Shown here in pieces: positions 10,539 through 21,268 of a stretch of 64,000 bases of DNA. The DNA is from Rhyzopertha dominica. Taxonomy: Eukaryota; Arthropoda; Insecta; Coleoptera; Bostrichidae. The stretch covers positions 41,995,325-42,059,324 of the forward strand of contig QCXZ01000064.1 of the NCBI GenBank assembly GCA_025024175.1, given 5' to 3'. The position numbers were made by a program, and so were the translations under genes. A model generated the notes under the pieces. It did not search any database, had not been told where the DNA came from, and worked only from the letters and a program-made list of their open reading frames with translations. How positions within the stretch are numbered: the first letter of the stretch is position 1; each line of letters begins with the position of its first letter.

Positions 10539-10891
10539 GACCATCGTCACAGCATAGGGAAACCAGTAGGCGCACTCCGCCCAAAAATGATATGATTCCG
10601 CCATATTCTCCGGATGCAGAGCGTCAGTATCGTTCCTGCAGCGGTCACGTAAGCATCGATATTCCAGGACTGGATTGCGGAAATTTTATTCGTGGATCAA
10701 GCACATCAGTTTTTTTTTATGCCAAGGTCCACGGTGTAGTGCAATGAATGTGAATATGGAGGGTCGGGAATTTAAATTAAACATTATTTAAACGTACAGT
10801 TACCATACCTATATCGCAAAACTACACTTACTAAGATCAAAGTGCCGCCGTTTGAGTGAGCCTGTTGGGTTCCCTATGCTGTGCCATCGTC
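10539..10891. repeat. Inverted repeat pair of about 25-45 bp
   Basis: CCATCGTCACAGCATAGGGA in the left arm (10539-10564) reappears inverted at 10868-10891 with one or two changes, and weaker similarity extends outward. The 300-bp middle is noncoding. It could be a small MITE or degraded foldback element inside the Harbinger 5' region. Several N bases lie nearby (10483-10520). Confidence 0.5.
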
Positions 10892-11160
10892 AAGTACATT
10901 CTTTGTTTGCCTGGGACGAAGGCACCTACAGAATGAGTATTTTAATTGATGAATGCCACATGTACATCGAAAAAATCTGCACAAAGTTGAAACGCTACGT
11001 GCAATGCGTATTGTAAAATTTAATATGAGTAGTTGTGAAAACTTTTACGGTATTCTTGACAAAACTCCAAAATTAGTTAAAAATGTCACTTAAGTAAGAA
11101 ATATGATTTTAAAATTAAATGATGACTTCAATAGTTTGTTGCATGTGTTTGTTTAATTTA

Positions 11161-11177
11161 CCCCCCCCCCCCCCCCC
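11161..11177. repeat. Poly-C run
   Basis: Seventeen consecutive C residues in the Harbinger noncoding 5' region. Length may be uncertain in an assembly. Confidence 0.9.
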
Positions 11178-11725
11178 ATCGTATCCACAAAATGTCACGC
11201 ATTGAGGTTTCATAAAGCTAGTGCCTTATTTATTAATATATGTGAACTTGAAATTTGGCATACATATACATCTCCACTACCCAAAGCGACCTATTGTTTT
11301 TGGGGTAAGTAGGGTATAGAAAAAGGAGTGAAATTGTGAGGTAAGTACCTTTTTTGCATTTAAAAAAAATTTTTTTTAGTATATGAAAACTAGTATAATT
11401 GCGAGTATTTTTCTTCCCCAGAAATTTTCGGTGTAGCAAAATGTTTACAGATATTAACAAAAAAACATCACTTAAAAATCGGTTTACCCTAACTATCTCC
11501 GAAAATGAAAATTACCATCAGATAGGAAATAAAATTTCTCACAAAAAGTGTTAAAAATTTTTTTCAAACTTTTTGACATTTTCGACATATTTTCAAAAAA
11601 AAACTGGATTTTGGACCCTGTCCACATTTTTTTATTTTGCTGTTATTTAGAAAATGAAATATCGGATCGAGAATCATTCTTGATATTTGTATTTTAGATA
11701 TGGATGCAAAAAGGTTAAAGGTACT

Positions 11726-11951
11726 TGTTGGATACTGGATCCAGTTTTTTGTTGCTCCTTTTTCCGTTTACCATTTTGTCCTTGTCTCTCCTGAAGACGA
11801 CTAGTTGCACCGTATCTTTCGTGGTATGCGCGCTCGTGCCATTTTCGCTAACAAGACCAAGTCAAGTACTGCACCCCTTGGCCTGCAGTCCCACTGTTCT
11901 ACAACCTACTTACGTAAGTCCTGCTCTTACTATTCGCTCTCCTACGCGACA
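11726..11951 (+). repeat. BEL-1 5' LTR
   Basis: Starts TGTTGGATACTGGATCC and ends CTCCTACGCGACA. It is preceded by target duplication GTACT and followed after six bases by the primer-binding site. Confidence 0.96.
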
Positions 11952-12355
11952 TAAAACTGGTCCTTCGGTCCGCATTTACAGTGCCTACTGTTCATCTAAA
12001 CATAAGGGCTATAAAGCCTCTGTTCAAAACTTATCTATCACTTATGATAATTTATCTAGTGCTTGCTAATTGTACGCCCTCGCGTAATTACATGCAAGTA
12101 ATTCTTGAATATCTATACGTATTTGCTACATTTTACTGAGAAACACACCTGCTTATCTACAGTAGTTTTTGTTCATTTATTTTCGTCTCCAACACTGTCG
12201 TTTCTTGTGCGATAGTGTGGAATGCGTTTTCTTACTTGTTTATTGTGCTGCATTTAGAAATGTTGCTTTGAATACACACTTTCAACAGAGATATATATCG
12301 GAGCATTGTTAATAACAATTTTGTTCTGATTATCATCAGTTCATTAAATATTGCA

Positions 12356-15300
12356 ATGGCTTCCGAGGACGATCTGAAAATTTTAATAAACCGCAGAGAA
12401 CGACTTTATTTGCGGCTGCAAAATTTACTTGACGTGTCCAAATCAGCACTTACTGATCCGTCTAAAGTTTTATCGTTCAAGGCACGATTTGCAAAAATCG
12501 ACGATAGTTATAAGGAATTTGAGGATATTCAAGCAAAGATTATGGCTCTCCAGGTTAAGTTAAATGTTGATATATCTGGTGCTTCCGCAGATGACATTTA
12601 CTTTGAAATTCAATCCAATGCAGAAAAAATTTTGAAGAACGAGAACTTGGAATCTACCACTTCTAAGTGCCCTAATCCTAAATTGCCTAAAATTTCACTA
12701 GTGCCTTTTGACGGTAATATTAAATCCTGGCCTACATTCTATGGCACTTATAAAAGTTTAATTCATGAAAACGGTAGTTTAAATAATGTAGATAAGTTTC
12801 ATTATTTGCACTCAGTAGTTTCAGGTCCTGCTGCTACTATAGTTCGTAGCCTTCCGTTAAATGAAGCTAATTATACTGTTGTTTTTGAAGCTCTTGTTAA
12901 GAAGTATGAAAACAAAAGATTGCAACTTGCGTGTTACTTAGATCAGATGCTCAGTTTTAAGCCTTTGCAAATTGATGGGTTTGAACAACTCAGCAAGTTT
13001 CATGAAACGTTTTCGGAGAATTTTAATGCTATTAAAGCAGTATCAGTGAATAATTTAGACGATTTTGTTTTATTACATATCGCTTTGAGATGTTTGGATT
13101 CAAATACGCGGAAAAACTTTGAAACTGAAAATGATGGTCCTACTTTGCCAACGTTCAATACTTTAATGGAGTTCATTGACAAACAAGTGCGAGCAGCTTC
13201 CCTGACACAAGCTAGTTCGCCTTGCGTTAGTAAAAACGTTAATCTTAATAAATCTATTCATGCTAAATCATCATGGTCTCCGAACTTTGTTCCAAAAAAG
13301 GCTATTCTTACTGCCTTAGCAAAATTGTGTCCATATTGCAAAAAAAATGAGCATACCATCTATAAATGTTCTGATTTTCGTTCCTTATCTGCTTTAGATC
13401 GGCTTAATTTCTCTAAATCTGCCAAACTTTGCTGTAATTGTTTAAAAGGAGGTCACCCTTCTTCAGCTTGTCCCTCGAAAGCATCGTGTTTTTTGTGCGG
13501 TCATCGACATCATACATTACTACACACGGAACAAAATAAGCCAAAGCCAGCTCCCGATTCTGTAGAACCTTCTACGTCTAGTGCTAATAGTCATTCTATA
13601 GCTCCAATATGTCATTCCGTATCGACCAAGTCTACCACAACTCTTTTAGGTACTGCGTGCGTACTGATTTTGGATAGCAATGGTCAATATCACAAAGCCA
13701 GAGCTTTGATTGATTCTGGTTCTCAGATCTCGCTCGTGACCCGTTCATTTAGTCGACGTCTGCATTTTCCTGTGCAGAGGTGTCATTGCCCTATTACTGG
13801 TATTGGGGGTTCTGTGAATTCTTCTTCCACAGGTTTGCTTTCTTTAACGATCAAACCTTACAATACTTCGCAACCGATTCTACATACTGATGCTGTCGTG
13901 TTGCCAAAAATCACTACTTATACACCGTCTGTCCAGGGATCTAATTTATTGCACGAGGAATTTGATCAACTTATTCTAGCTGACCCTGATTTTGAGAAAC
14001 CTGGACGCATTGAGGTTCTACTTGGGGCTGATGTTTTTCCCTACATATTTGACGGTGGGCGGTTTGCCTCTTCTCAAGGCACACCCATCGCTCTTAATAG
14101 TATCTTTGGTTACGTCATTATGGGTAAAGTTCCTAATGATTATTCGCTTCCATCTTCTAGTTATTGTGGGGTTGCCACAGAACCGTATTCTCTCGAAACC
14201 ATTATGAAGCAATTCTGGGAAGTGGAGGAAGTGCTCTCTGAACCACCTGTTGATCCTTGTGATCTTATTTGTGAGAAAATGTATCAATACTTGCATCAAC
14301 GTGATGATACGGGCCGTTATGTTGTTCCTCTTATGTTTAAGGATGATGCTTCCCTCCTGGGTGAGTCGTTATCAATCGCCAGCTCTTCTTTAAACTCTCT
14401 AGAACGACGTTTTAAGCGTGACCCTGACCTCTTCCAGTCCTATAATACATTTTTGTCGGAATATGAATCTTTGGGACACATGAAGTCTATTTCTTCTGGT
14501 ACTTTCAGTCCTAGCACTAATTATATTCCACATCACGCGGTTTTTAAAACTGCTGGCAACAAAACTAAAATTCGGGTAGTTTTTAATGCCTCTTCAAAAA
14601 CGCTATCCAATCAATCTCTTAATGACTTGTTGTATGCTGGTCCTAAGCTACAACCGAACCTCGCTTCTATTCTCTGTAGCTTTAGAATTCATCCGATAGT
14701 TTTTGTGTGCGATATAACTAAAATGTATCGTCAGATTCTAGTGTTACCAGAACACAGAAAATTTCAGCATATCCTCTGGAGACCCTCTCCAAATGAAACT
14801 GTCAAAGAATTTGAACTCTTAACCGTAACTTATGGAGTGTCTTCATCACCCTATTTAGCTATCCGCACCTTGCAGCAATTAGTGAAAGATGAAGGTTTGC
14901 ACTTTCCAGAAGCTTCCAAACTAATTGCGAATTGTACGTATATTGACGACATCTTGGCGGGCTCATCTTCTGTGGAAGACGCTTTAAAATTACAGGCTGA
15001 TCTAATTAGGCTATTAGAGCTAGGAGGTTTCGAACTGGCAAAATGGGCCAGTAATGACACTAGCTTGCTTGACCATCTACCTCCAGATAAGTGTGATATG
15101 CAGCCCTTCTTTTCCCCTGAAGTTGAGATTTCCTTGAAATTACTCGGCGTCTATTGGGATCCTAACAGTGACTCATTTTCTTACTATACTGCACCTTTCG
15201 AGTGCAATCATACTAAAAGGTCAGTGTTATCTTGTATTGCCCGATTATACGATCCCCTTGGTTGGATTTCTCCAGTTATTTTTCTTGCTAAATCTTTAAT

Positions 15301-17494
15301 GCAAGAGCTTTGGAAGCGTTGTCTTGAATGGGATTCTGTCCTCCCTCTGGATATTCAAAAGGTATGGATTTCTTTTATCACGAGCTTACCTTTATTGAGA
15401 CATGTTAAGATACCTCGTTATATATTTGCTAGTGATGGCATAGATTATCATCTTGTCGGATTTTCTGATGCCAGCGAAAGAGGTTACGCAGCTGTTGTAT
15501 ACCTATGTGTTTTTTCTAAAAATGCTGAACCCAAAATTAGACTTCTAATCGCTAAGTCTAAGGTTGCTCCCATAAAGCCGTTATCTATCCCTCGACTAGA
15601 GCTATGTGGAGCTCTTCTTTTAGCTAAAACTATTAAATTTCTTTTAAGTTCTCTCGGAGAATGCTTTCCAGTTAAACCGAAAATTTCAGCCTGGACTGAT
15701 TCTACTATAGTTCTCTCATGGCTTTGCACCGCACCCCATCTTCTTAAAACGTTTGTATCTAATCGCGTGGTCCAAATTCACGATATTCTCGAGCCTAATC
15801 TATGGCATCATGTTTCATCTGATGAAAATCCTGCCGATTTGGCATGCAGAGGACTGCTGCCTTCGAATATCAGTTCATGCGATCTTTGGTGGACTGGCCC
15901 TCCGTGGCTTAAGCTTCCTTGCACAGAATGGCCAATTTCAGAAAACGTTCCTGTTGCTTCTGATAATATTCCCGAACGAAAGCCCGTCCATTCGTTGATC
16001 TCAACAGTAACTGTGAGGACTGAAGAAAGTGAAGTTTTGCAGCGTTTTTCAGACCTTCATTCCCTGCAAAGAATCACTGCATGGTGCCTTCGTTTCATTA
16101 ACAATTGCAGGAAACCTTTGAGTCGTCAATCCAGTGCCATTTTGTCGTGTGTTGAACTTCAGAACGCTCTTATGTGCTGGGGTAAACATACACAGGAGGT
16201 TTATTTTGATTCAACTGCTGCTACCAAATTTTCGAAATCTTTATCTTCCTTAAGCCCCTTCAGAGACACATTAGGCATATGGCGGGTCGGTGGAAGACTT
16301 CAAAATTCTTCTCTCCCATACTCTGCGAAGCATCCTATTCTGCTTCCTAAACATAGTCACTTAAGTCACTTGATAATTGACTATTATCATCGGTCTTACT
16401 TGCATGTTGGTCCTAGAACCCTACAGTCTTTATTGTGCCGCACCTTTTGGATAATTGCAGCGCGAAGTGTCATTCGTCAGCGCCTTAGACGGTGTCTTAC
16501 TTGTTTGCGCCAGAAAGCACCCGCTTTACATCCCACCATGGGAAATCTGCCTTCCTCGAGGGTAAGTCAGGGTCGACCATTTCTTAATGTTGGTGTAGAT
16601 TTTGGAGGTCCTTTCCCTATCAAAGAATCAACTCGCAGAAATGCTAAAATTTCCAAAGCTTATCTAGCGTTATTTGTTTGTATGGCTACTAAGGCTGTTC
16701 ATTTGGAACTGGTTTCAGATTTGTCGACTGACGCATACTTAGCTTCCTTGAATCGTTTTGTTAGTCGTCGAGGCCTCTGTCGCTGTATTTATAGCGACAA
16801 TGGTAGAAATTTTCTTGGAGCCACTAGATATTTAATGGACGTTCAAAATTATATCCTCTCTGCTCCACATTTTGAAACTATTACGAATGCTCTAAGCAGT
16901 CAAGGCATCGAATGGAAATTTATCCCGCCTTTTTCTCCACACTTCGGAGGAATTTGGGAGAGTGGTATAAAATCCGCTAAGTATCACGTTAAAAGAGTAG
17001 TAGGCGCACAAGCTTTTACTTTTGAAGAGTTCGCTACATTATTTTACCGTATCGAAGCTGTTCTTAATAGCCGCCCTCTTTGTCCAATTTCGTCAGATGC
17101 AAATGAATTTGATGTTCTTACTCCCGGTCACTTTATTATAGGCGGTCCTTTATTAGAAGTTCCGGAGTATGATTTAACTAACACTAAACTGAACCGCTTG
17201 TCCCGTTGGCAACTAATTCAACAATCTATGCAATGTTTTTGGAACCGGTGGAGGAAAGACTACTTGCATACTCTTCAACAGAAATCTAAATGGACCAAAT
17301 CCATAAATAATATTGTTGAAGGCGACTTAGTATTAATACACGAAAATAATGTACCTCCTTTGCATTGGCCTTTAGGGCTCGTTGAACGTGTGTATCCGGG
17401 TTCTGATAAAGTTGTCCGTGTAGTGGACGTTAAGACTAAAGCTGATGTGTTTCGTCGTCCTGTTGTTAAGCTAAGTCCTTTACCAAAGGATTAG
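12356..17494 (+). CDS. BEL/Pao gag-pol polyprotein
   Basis: 1712 residues, the usual length for a BEL/Pao polyprotein. Gag (DUF1759-type) about 110-205; three zinc-knuckle-like clusters from about 324 (CPYCKKNEHTIYKC, CCNCLKGGHPSSAC, CFLCGHRHHTLLH); retropepsin DSGSQISLV near 450; reverse transcriptase with YIDD at 862-865; Pao-type peptidase A17 region with YDPLGWISPVIFLAKSLM; RNase H-like FSDASERGYAA; integrase HHCC at about 1337-1385; DDE core with GVDFGGPF, YSDNGRNF and HFGGIWE, the Glu being residue 1535. A DUF5641-type C-terminus ends ...KLSPLPKD. Start chosen because it is the first ATG after a 400-bp leader and the frame is open throughout. The product makes virus-like particles, cDNA and integration complexes in the cell. 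Confidence 0.96.
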   Translation: MASEDDLKILINRRERLYLRLQNLLDVSKSALTDPSKVLSFKARFAKIDDSYKEFEDIQAKIMALQVKLNVDISGASADDIYFEIQSNAEKILKNENLESTTSKCPNPKLPKISLVPFDGNIKSWPTFYGTYKSLIHENGSLNNVDKFHYLHSVVSGPAATIVRSLPLNEANYTVVFEALVKKYENKRLQLACYLDQMLSFKPLQIDGFEQLSKFHETFSENFNAIKAVSVNNLDDFVLLHIALRCLDSNTRKNFETENDGPTLPTFNTLMEFIDKQVRAASLTQASSPCVSKNVNLNKSIHAKSSWSPNFVPKKAILTALAKLCPYCKKNEHTIYKCSDFRSLSALDRLNFSKSAKLCCNCLKGGHPSSACPSKASCFLCGHRHHTLLHTEQNKPKPAPDSVEPSTSSANSHSIAPICHSVSTKSTTTLLGTACVLILDSNGQYHKARALIDSGSQISLVTRSFSRRLHFPVQRCHCPITGIGGSVNSSSTGLLSLTIKPYNTSQPILHTDAVVLPKITTYTPSVQGSNLLHEEFDQLILADPDFEKPGRIEVLLGADVFPYIFDGGRFASSQGTPIALNSIFGYVIMGKVPNDYSLPSSSYCGVATEPYSLETIMKQFWEVEEVLSEPPVDPCDLICEKMYQYLHQRDDTGRYVVPLMFKDDASLLGESLSIASSSLNSLERRFKRDPDLFQSYNTFLSEYESLGHMKSISSGTFSPSTNYIPHHAVFKTAGNKTKIRVVFNASSKTLSNQSLNDLLYAGPKLQPNLASILCSFRIHPIVFVCDITKMYRQILVLPEHRKFQHILWRPSPNETVKEFELLTVTYGVSSSPYLAIRTLQQLVKDEGLHFPEASKLIANCTYIDDILAGSSSVEDALKLQADLIRLLELGGFELAKWASNDTSLLDHLPPDKCDMQPFFSPEVEISLKLLGVYWDPNSDSFSYYTAPFECNHTKRSVLSCIARLYDPLGWISPVIFLAKSLMQELWKRCLEWDSVLPLDIQKVWISFITSLPLLRHVKIPRYIFASDGIDYHLVGFSDASERGYAAVVYLCVFSKNAEPKIRLLIAKSKVAPIKPLSIPRLELCGALLLAKTIKFLLSSLGECFPVKPKISAWTDSTIVLSWLCTAPHLLKTFVSNRVVQIHDILEPNLWHHVSSDENPADLACRGLLPSNISSCDLWWTGPPWLKLPCTEWPISENVPVASDNIPERKPVHSLISTVTVRTEESEVLQRFSDLHSLQRITAWCLRFINNCRKPLSRQSSAILSCVELQNALMCWGKHTQEVYFDSTAATKFSKSLSSLSPFRDTLGIWRVGGRLQNSSLPYSAKHPILLPKHSHLSHLIIDYYHRSYLHVGPRTLQSLLCRTFWIIAARSVIRQRLRRCLTCLRQKAPALHPTMGNLPSSRVSQGRPFLNVGVDFGGPFPIKESTRRNAKISKAYLALFVCMATKAVHLELVSDLSTDAYLASLNRFVSRRGLCRCIYSDNGRNFLGATRYLMDVQNYILSAPHFETITNALSSQGIEWKFIPPFSPHFGGIWESGIKSAKYHVKRVVGAQAFTFEEFATLFYRIEAVLNSRPLCPISSDANEFDVLTPGHFIIGGPLLEVPEYDLTNTKLNRLSRWQLIQQSMQCFWNRWRKDYLHTLQQKSKWTKSINNIVEGDLVLIHENNVPPLHWPLGLVERVYPGSDKVVRVVDVKTKADVFRRPVVKLSPLPKD

Positions 17495-17678
17495 TCTGAT
17501 AAATGGGGTGTACACTTAGCCATAGCCATTTGAAATGTTATTAATAATTAAGTTTTGTTATTTCTTTCATACAAATTTTAATTTTGAGTTACCTTATTCA
17601 ATAGTTATTTCTTTAATGGCGATACTCGCTAATATTTAAATATTATTTAATTTTGTTATCAAAATTGGTGGGCGGTTA

Positions 17679-17904
17679 TGTTGGATACTGGATCCAGTTT
17701 TTTGTTGCTCCTTTTTCCGTTTACCATTTTGTCCTTGTCTCTCCTGAAGACGACTAGTTGCACCGTATCTTTCGTGGTGTGCGCGCTCGTGCCATTTTCG
17801 CTAACAAGACCAAGTCAAGTACTGCACCCCTTGGCCTGCAGTCCCACTGTTCTACAACCTACTTACGTAAGTCCTGCTCTTACTATTCGCTCTCCTACGC
17901 GACA
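17679..17904 (+). repeat. BEL-1 3' LTR
   Basis: Copy of 11726-11951 with one visible difference (GTGGTGTGCG here versus GTGGTATGCG). A purine-rich GGTGGGCGG lies just upstream at 17667-17675. Confidence 0.96.
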
Positions 17905-19118
17905 GTACTTGCTGTTGTTGAAATAATAGAAAATGATATCACGTCAGATTTATTAATAGATTATCTTTTGTTATTTCGTTTCATTTCCCACTATCCACTC
18001 ACTCAGCAATTAGCCTTTTTGCTTAATACTATTACAGAACATTTGCGGCCTCCATTATACAGCGAACGGTGGAAAATCGCTATATCGATGGAAGATTTTT
18101 TTTAGGCATTTTCGAATGTATAGAAAAATGTTTGAAAAATTGTTAAATGATGTGGGTCATAATTTTGTTAGATAGCACTACCTCCGTGGTAAAGAACCCA
18201 TTCCTTTGGAAAAAGGGTTATTGGTGACTTTGTGGTACTTGGCTAAAGGTGACACCATAATATCAGTGTCTGATCGTTTTAATGTTTCACTATCAAGTGT
18301 TCGTAGAACATTTGGTAGTGTACTAAATTTACTTAATAAATTAAATACAAAATACATTCGATGGCCCTCTATTGATGAATGTCATGCCATATCTTTGCAA
18401 TTTTTTGAAAAAGGAGGCTATCCAGGTAAACAAGCTACATGCAGTGAGCAATCGGTCTTTCAGATTTCTTTTAGATGTAATTGGTGCTATAGATGTTTGC
18501 CATATTGCCATAAAGGCACCAGAAGCACAGCAGGACAGTTATTTAAATAGAAAATTTTTCCATTCTATCAATTTGCAGGGTATTTGTCCAGCACGAAAAT
18601 TATTTACCAATATATTTGTTGGCTTTCCTGGCAGTGCTCATGATGCACGGGTGTGTACCTACATTTTACACTTTAAGGTAAAGCAGGTGTTTGCATTGTA
18701 ACATTTTATTAATATGTAGGTTCTCCACGAATCAGGAGTATTTAAAAAAAACTAGCAGAAATGGCACGAACAGGCTTTTTTATGGTGACAAATATCGCGT
18801 AGGTGATTCGGCATGCCCTTGTTTGCCTTGGCTGATGAAGCCTTACCGGTAAAAATCTTGTAATGTAATTTGTAATGTTATTTTGAAGGTCACACATTGT
18901 TATATGCCAGGGACACTGGCAGACTAACACCAAAACAAAGGCATCACAACAGTGTTTTGAGTAGAACAAGAGTGGCAATTGAAAATACTATTGCATTATG
19001 TAAAGAACGATGGCGAATATTGAAGTTTGTGAATGTATATTCTGTGGCAAAGGTCGTACTGATAATATTAGTATGTTGTACATTATATAAATTTCTGTTT
19101 ACTACAATTATATGGTGA

Positions 19119-19666
19119 TGATTATGATGTATGTACGGATGAGGAGACGGAAGCAGATGTAGTAAATACTGAAAGTGATCTTGGTGGTGTACGTAAATGG
19201 GATGTGATTTGAAGTAATTTGTAAATGTTCATGATATTATTGACTTCAATATTAAATAATTAGTTATTAGTTGCTAATAGTGTTTTTTTAAGAATGACGG
19301 TGTCTAATAAGGCCAGATATTTTGTAATGTCAATTATTAATTAAGCTTTAATAAAATGTTCACTTATTGTAAATCAAGCATTAATTTTTATTGTATTGTA
19401 ATCATAAACCAATCCTTCCATAATAAAATTTTTATAAGAAATATAGGATTTACAAAAACTGCAGCAAAATATGTAATATAAACAAAATATTTATTAGAAA
19501 TGAACAATACATTTTTATGAAGAAAGTAATGTAGCTAACTCTAAATCAAGTAAAAAACACAAATAAATGTTTCATATATATGTTTTTACATATTTACATA
19601 TATATGGCAAAAAGTNATAACAATTTTAATGTAGAAAAAACAAAACATTTAACGAACTATAAGTTA
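19119..19666. other. Harbinger spacer between convergent genes
   Basis: AT-rich noncoding sequence between the ends of the plus-strand transposase and the minus-strand Myb-like gene, with AATAAA-like signals on both strands (for example AATAAAATG near 19350). No other feature seen. Confidence 0.5.
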
Positions 19667-20900
19667 TTAATCTTCAGGTGAAGAGTCTTGTCTTCTTTTC
19701 CTGGNCTTTTGTCTTTNGTCATTTTTCACGAATCNATCTAATATATCTATAAGTTGCTGCCTTTGTCTCTCAGTAGTATTGTGATGTTTCTGAATTAGTT
19801 CTTTCATCTCTGAGAACTGTTGCTGTGAGTGTCTTAGATACTCTGAATGCATTTTATGTAGTACTTGAGTTAGCTCATCCTTTAAACTTTTTCTGATCTT
19901 TTCCTTTACCTTCGTAATTGGCGTATTATCACTCCTAGCACTGAGCGGCGTCTCTTCTGCCCCGTGCGCAATAATATCTCTGGTGTTGAAGGCTGTGGTT
20001 CTTCATCTTCCTCAGTATTTAACAAAACTGTTGGCTATTTATGGTGTCTAGTAACAGTGGAGGGTGGATTTTGTCTTTATCTCCCAATATTTTGTTCATC
20101 TCATCAGAAAATTGTGGTTTCTTTTGCCTTTCTTCTCCTGTTTCTTTGTTTTTTTTTTAATAAAATTGATATATATCTTTTGTAAATTAGCAAATTTTTG
20201 TCTGCACCTCTCAGCAGCTTCTTTGCCGATGCCCAGACAAAATCCATTTCCTTCCATATCTTTAGCCATTAAAGACCAAGTATTTAATTTAGGATGTTTT
20301 TTTTTGTCCGCAAACATTTTTCTGTACTTTTCACTCTTTCTCAGTTCCAACAGCATTTTTGTAGCTTGAAGGTCTTGCTCTGAAGGTCTTTTTCTTAACT
20401 GCCATTCTAGATCTCCATTTACTGTTTCGCCCAAACTATCATTTGTTACATTTGAATTTGAATACTCAGTATGTTGTACTAAAAATGTAAAAATTATTCC
20501 CATCTTTATAAAACTACTTTACTTACTAACTTGATTTATTGGTAGTTGCAGTAGTTTTGGCAAGCGGACAGTGTTCCTGCTCTTCTGCTCTCAGAATTTG
20601 TAAATTTGTGATATCTTCAGGACCTATACCATAATCTACTAAGCTACTGCTTAGTACAGCCCGATTAATGTATTCTACTGTAAAATTGTCATCTGCAATT
20701 ATAATAATGAATAACTTTTATACAACAATAATCCAAAGATGTACAGAAGCATTTTAAGGTACATACTCATCAATAATCCATTGATGTACAGAAGCATTTT
20801 AAGATACATACTCACCAGTTAAAAGCAAAACGCAAGTTTCCACGTCTGCTTCAAAATGAATATTGTTTCAATTAAAAAAAAAATTCACTGCTTCCATGAT
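19667..20900 (-). pseudogene. Harbinger Myb/SANT-like DNA-binding protein, probably damaged
   Basis: Second Harbinger gene, needed in known systems for nuclear import and TIR binding of the transposase. The main exon (20480-20096) has a trihelix/Myb-like fold: ATKMLLELRKSEKYRKMF, then HPKLNTWSLMAKDMEG and ERCRQKFANLQKIY. A glutamine-rich coiled tail is at 19852-19667 (QQQFSEMKELIQKHHNTTER) with several N bases. Upstream exons at about 20700-20530 (NFTVEYINRAVLSSSLVDYG) and 20880-20815 are joined by GT-AG introns. A T-run shift near 20862 in the putative first exon and a break near 20090 suggest inactivity. Confidence 0.75.
20739..20818 (-). repeat. Tandem duplication at an intron donor of the Myb-like gene
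   Basis: The unit GATGTACAGAAGCATTTTAA followed by a short TACATACTCA-type tail occurs twice, about 43 bp apart. On the minus strand the tail (TGAGTATGTA) sits at the 5' splice donor, so the donor sequence is duplicated. Confidence 0.7.
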
Positions 20901-21109
20901 TAGATAAACTTGAAACTTTTAGTTATTAAAATAACGATCGGATACCGACTTATTCGCTTAATTTACGCGAAGTTGTTCCGAGTTTTGTGATCGCAGCTAA
21001 GCTGTAGGAAGTGGTGCTGTCAGTGTCAGATTTTTAAAATTTTGTATCATTTTTATTGGATTAGAATGATCAAGAAATGCGATAGAGAAATAAAAAAAAG
21101 GATAGGTAC

Positions 21110-21268
21110 ACTAACCGCTGGTTGGAACCGATCTCCGAGGCCGGTTATAGAATTTAAGTAACCGGGTTAGTCCGATGACGTCATGGTTTGAACCAGCGCT
21201 AAATGGAAAATGCGCAGTTACTCCAGCGGTTGAACCAGAAGGCGAACCGCTACAAATGGAAATCGCTT
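21110..21268 (+). repeat. Harbinger right TIR and subterminal repeats, with CRE octamer
   Basis: Contains TAACCGCTGGTT, CCAGCGGTTGAACC and AACCGCT motifs and ends GGAAATCGCTT. A perfect TGACGTCA is at 21176-21183. Confidence 0.75.

Larger units (their letters stand above)
11726..17904 (+). mobile_element. BEL-1: young, apparently intact BEL/Pao retrotransposon
   Basis: Two 226-bp LTRs (11726-11951, 17679-17904) that differ at one visible base, a 5-bp target duplication GTACT (11721-11725, 17905-17909), a primer-binding site TGGTCCTTCGG at 11958-11968 and a single uninterrupted gag-pol ORF. Near-identical LTRs and an intact ORF mean a recent insertion that may still be competent. Confidence 0.97.
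11700..19118 (+). pseudogene. Harbinger (HARBI1-like) transposase, interrupted by BEL-1 at codon 9 and frameshifted
   Basis: ATG at 11700-11702 begins MDAKRLKV. The BEL element enters after GTACT, and the frame resumes at 17905 as LAVVEIIENDITSDLLIDYL and beyond. Later segments are LVTLWYLAKGDTIISVSDRF (HTH), then VIGAIDVCHIAIKAP (first D), FVGFPGSAHDARV (second D), YGDKYRVGDSACPCLPWLMK and RVAIENTIALCKERW (catalytic Glu). Introns with GT-AG ends lie near 18675-18718 and 18849-18891. Damage besides the BEL: a T-run shift at 18093-18101, a TAG near 18173, a shift near 18440 and another near 18750. Family call is secure; the protein is dead. Confidence 0.88.
10070..21268 (+). mobile_element. 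PIF/Harbinger transposon in the THAP gene intron, itself hosting a BEL element
   Basis: Ends AAGCGATTTCC (10070-10080) and GGAAATCGCTT (21258-21268), with homology continuing inward (CATTTGTA), flanked by TAT at 10067-10069 and 21269-21271. Harbinger duplications are normally TWA, so the TAT reading is slightly unusual and the edge could be off by a base. Without the BEL insertion the element is about 5.0 kb. It has the two-gene layout expected of Harbinger: DDE transposase on plus and a Myb/SANT-like protein on minus. Both ends carry several AGCGGTTA/TAACCGCT-like motifs, the kind of subterminal repeat the Myb-like protein usually binds. Confidence 0.88.
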
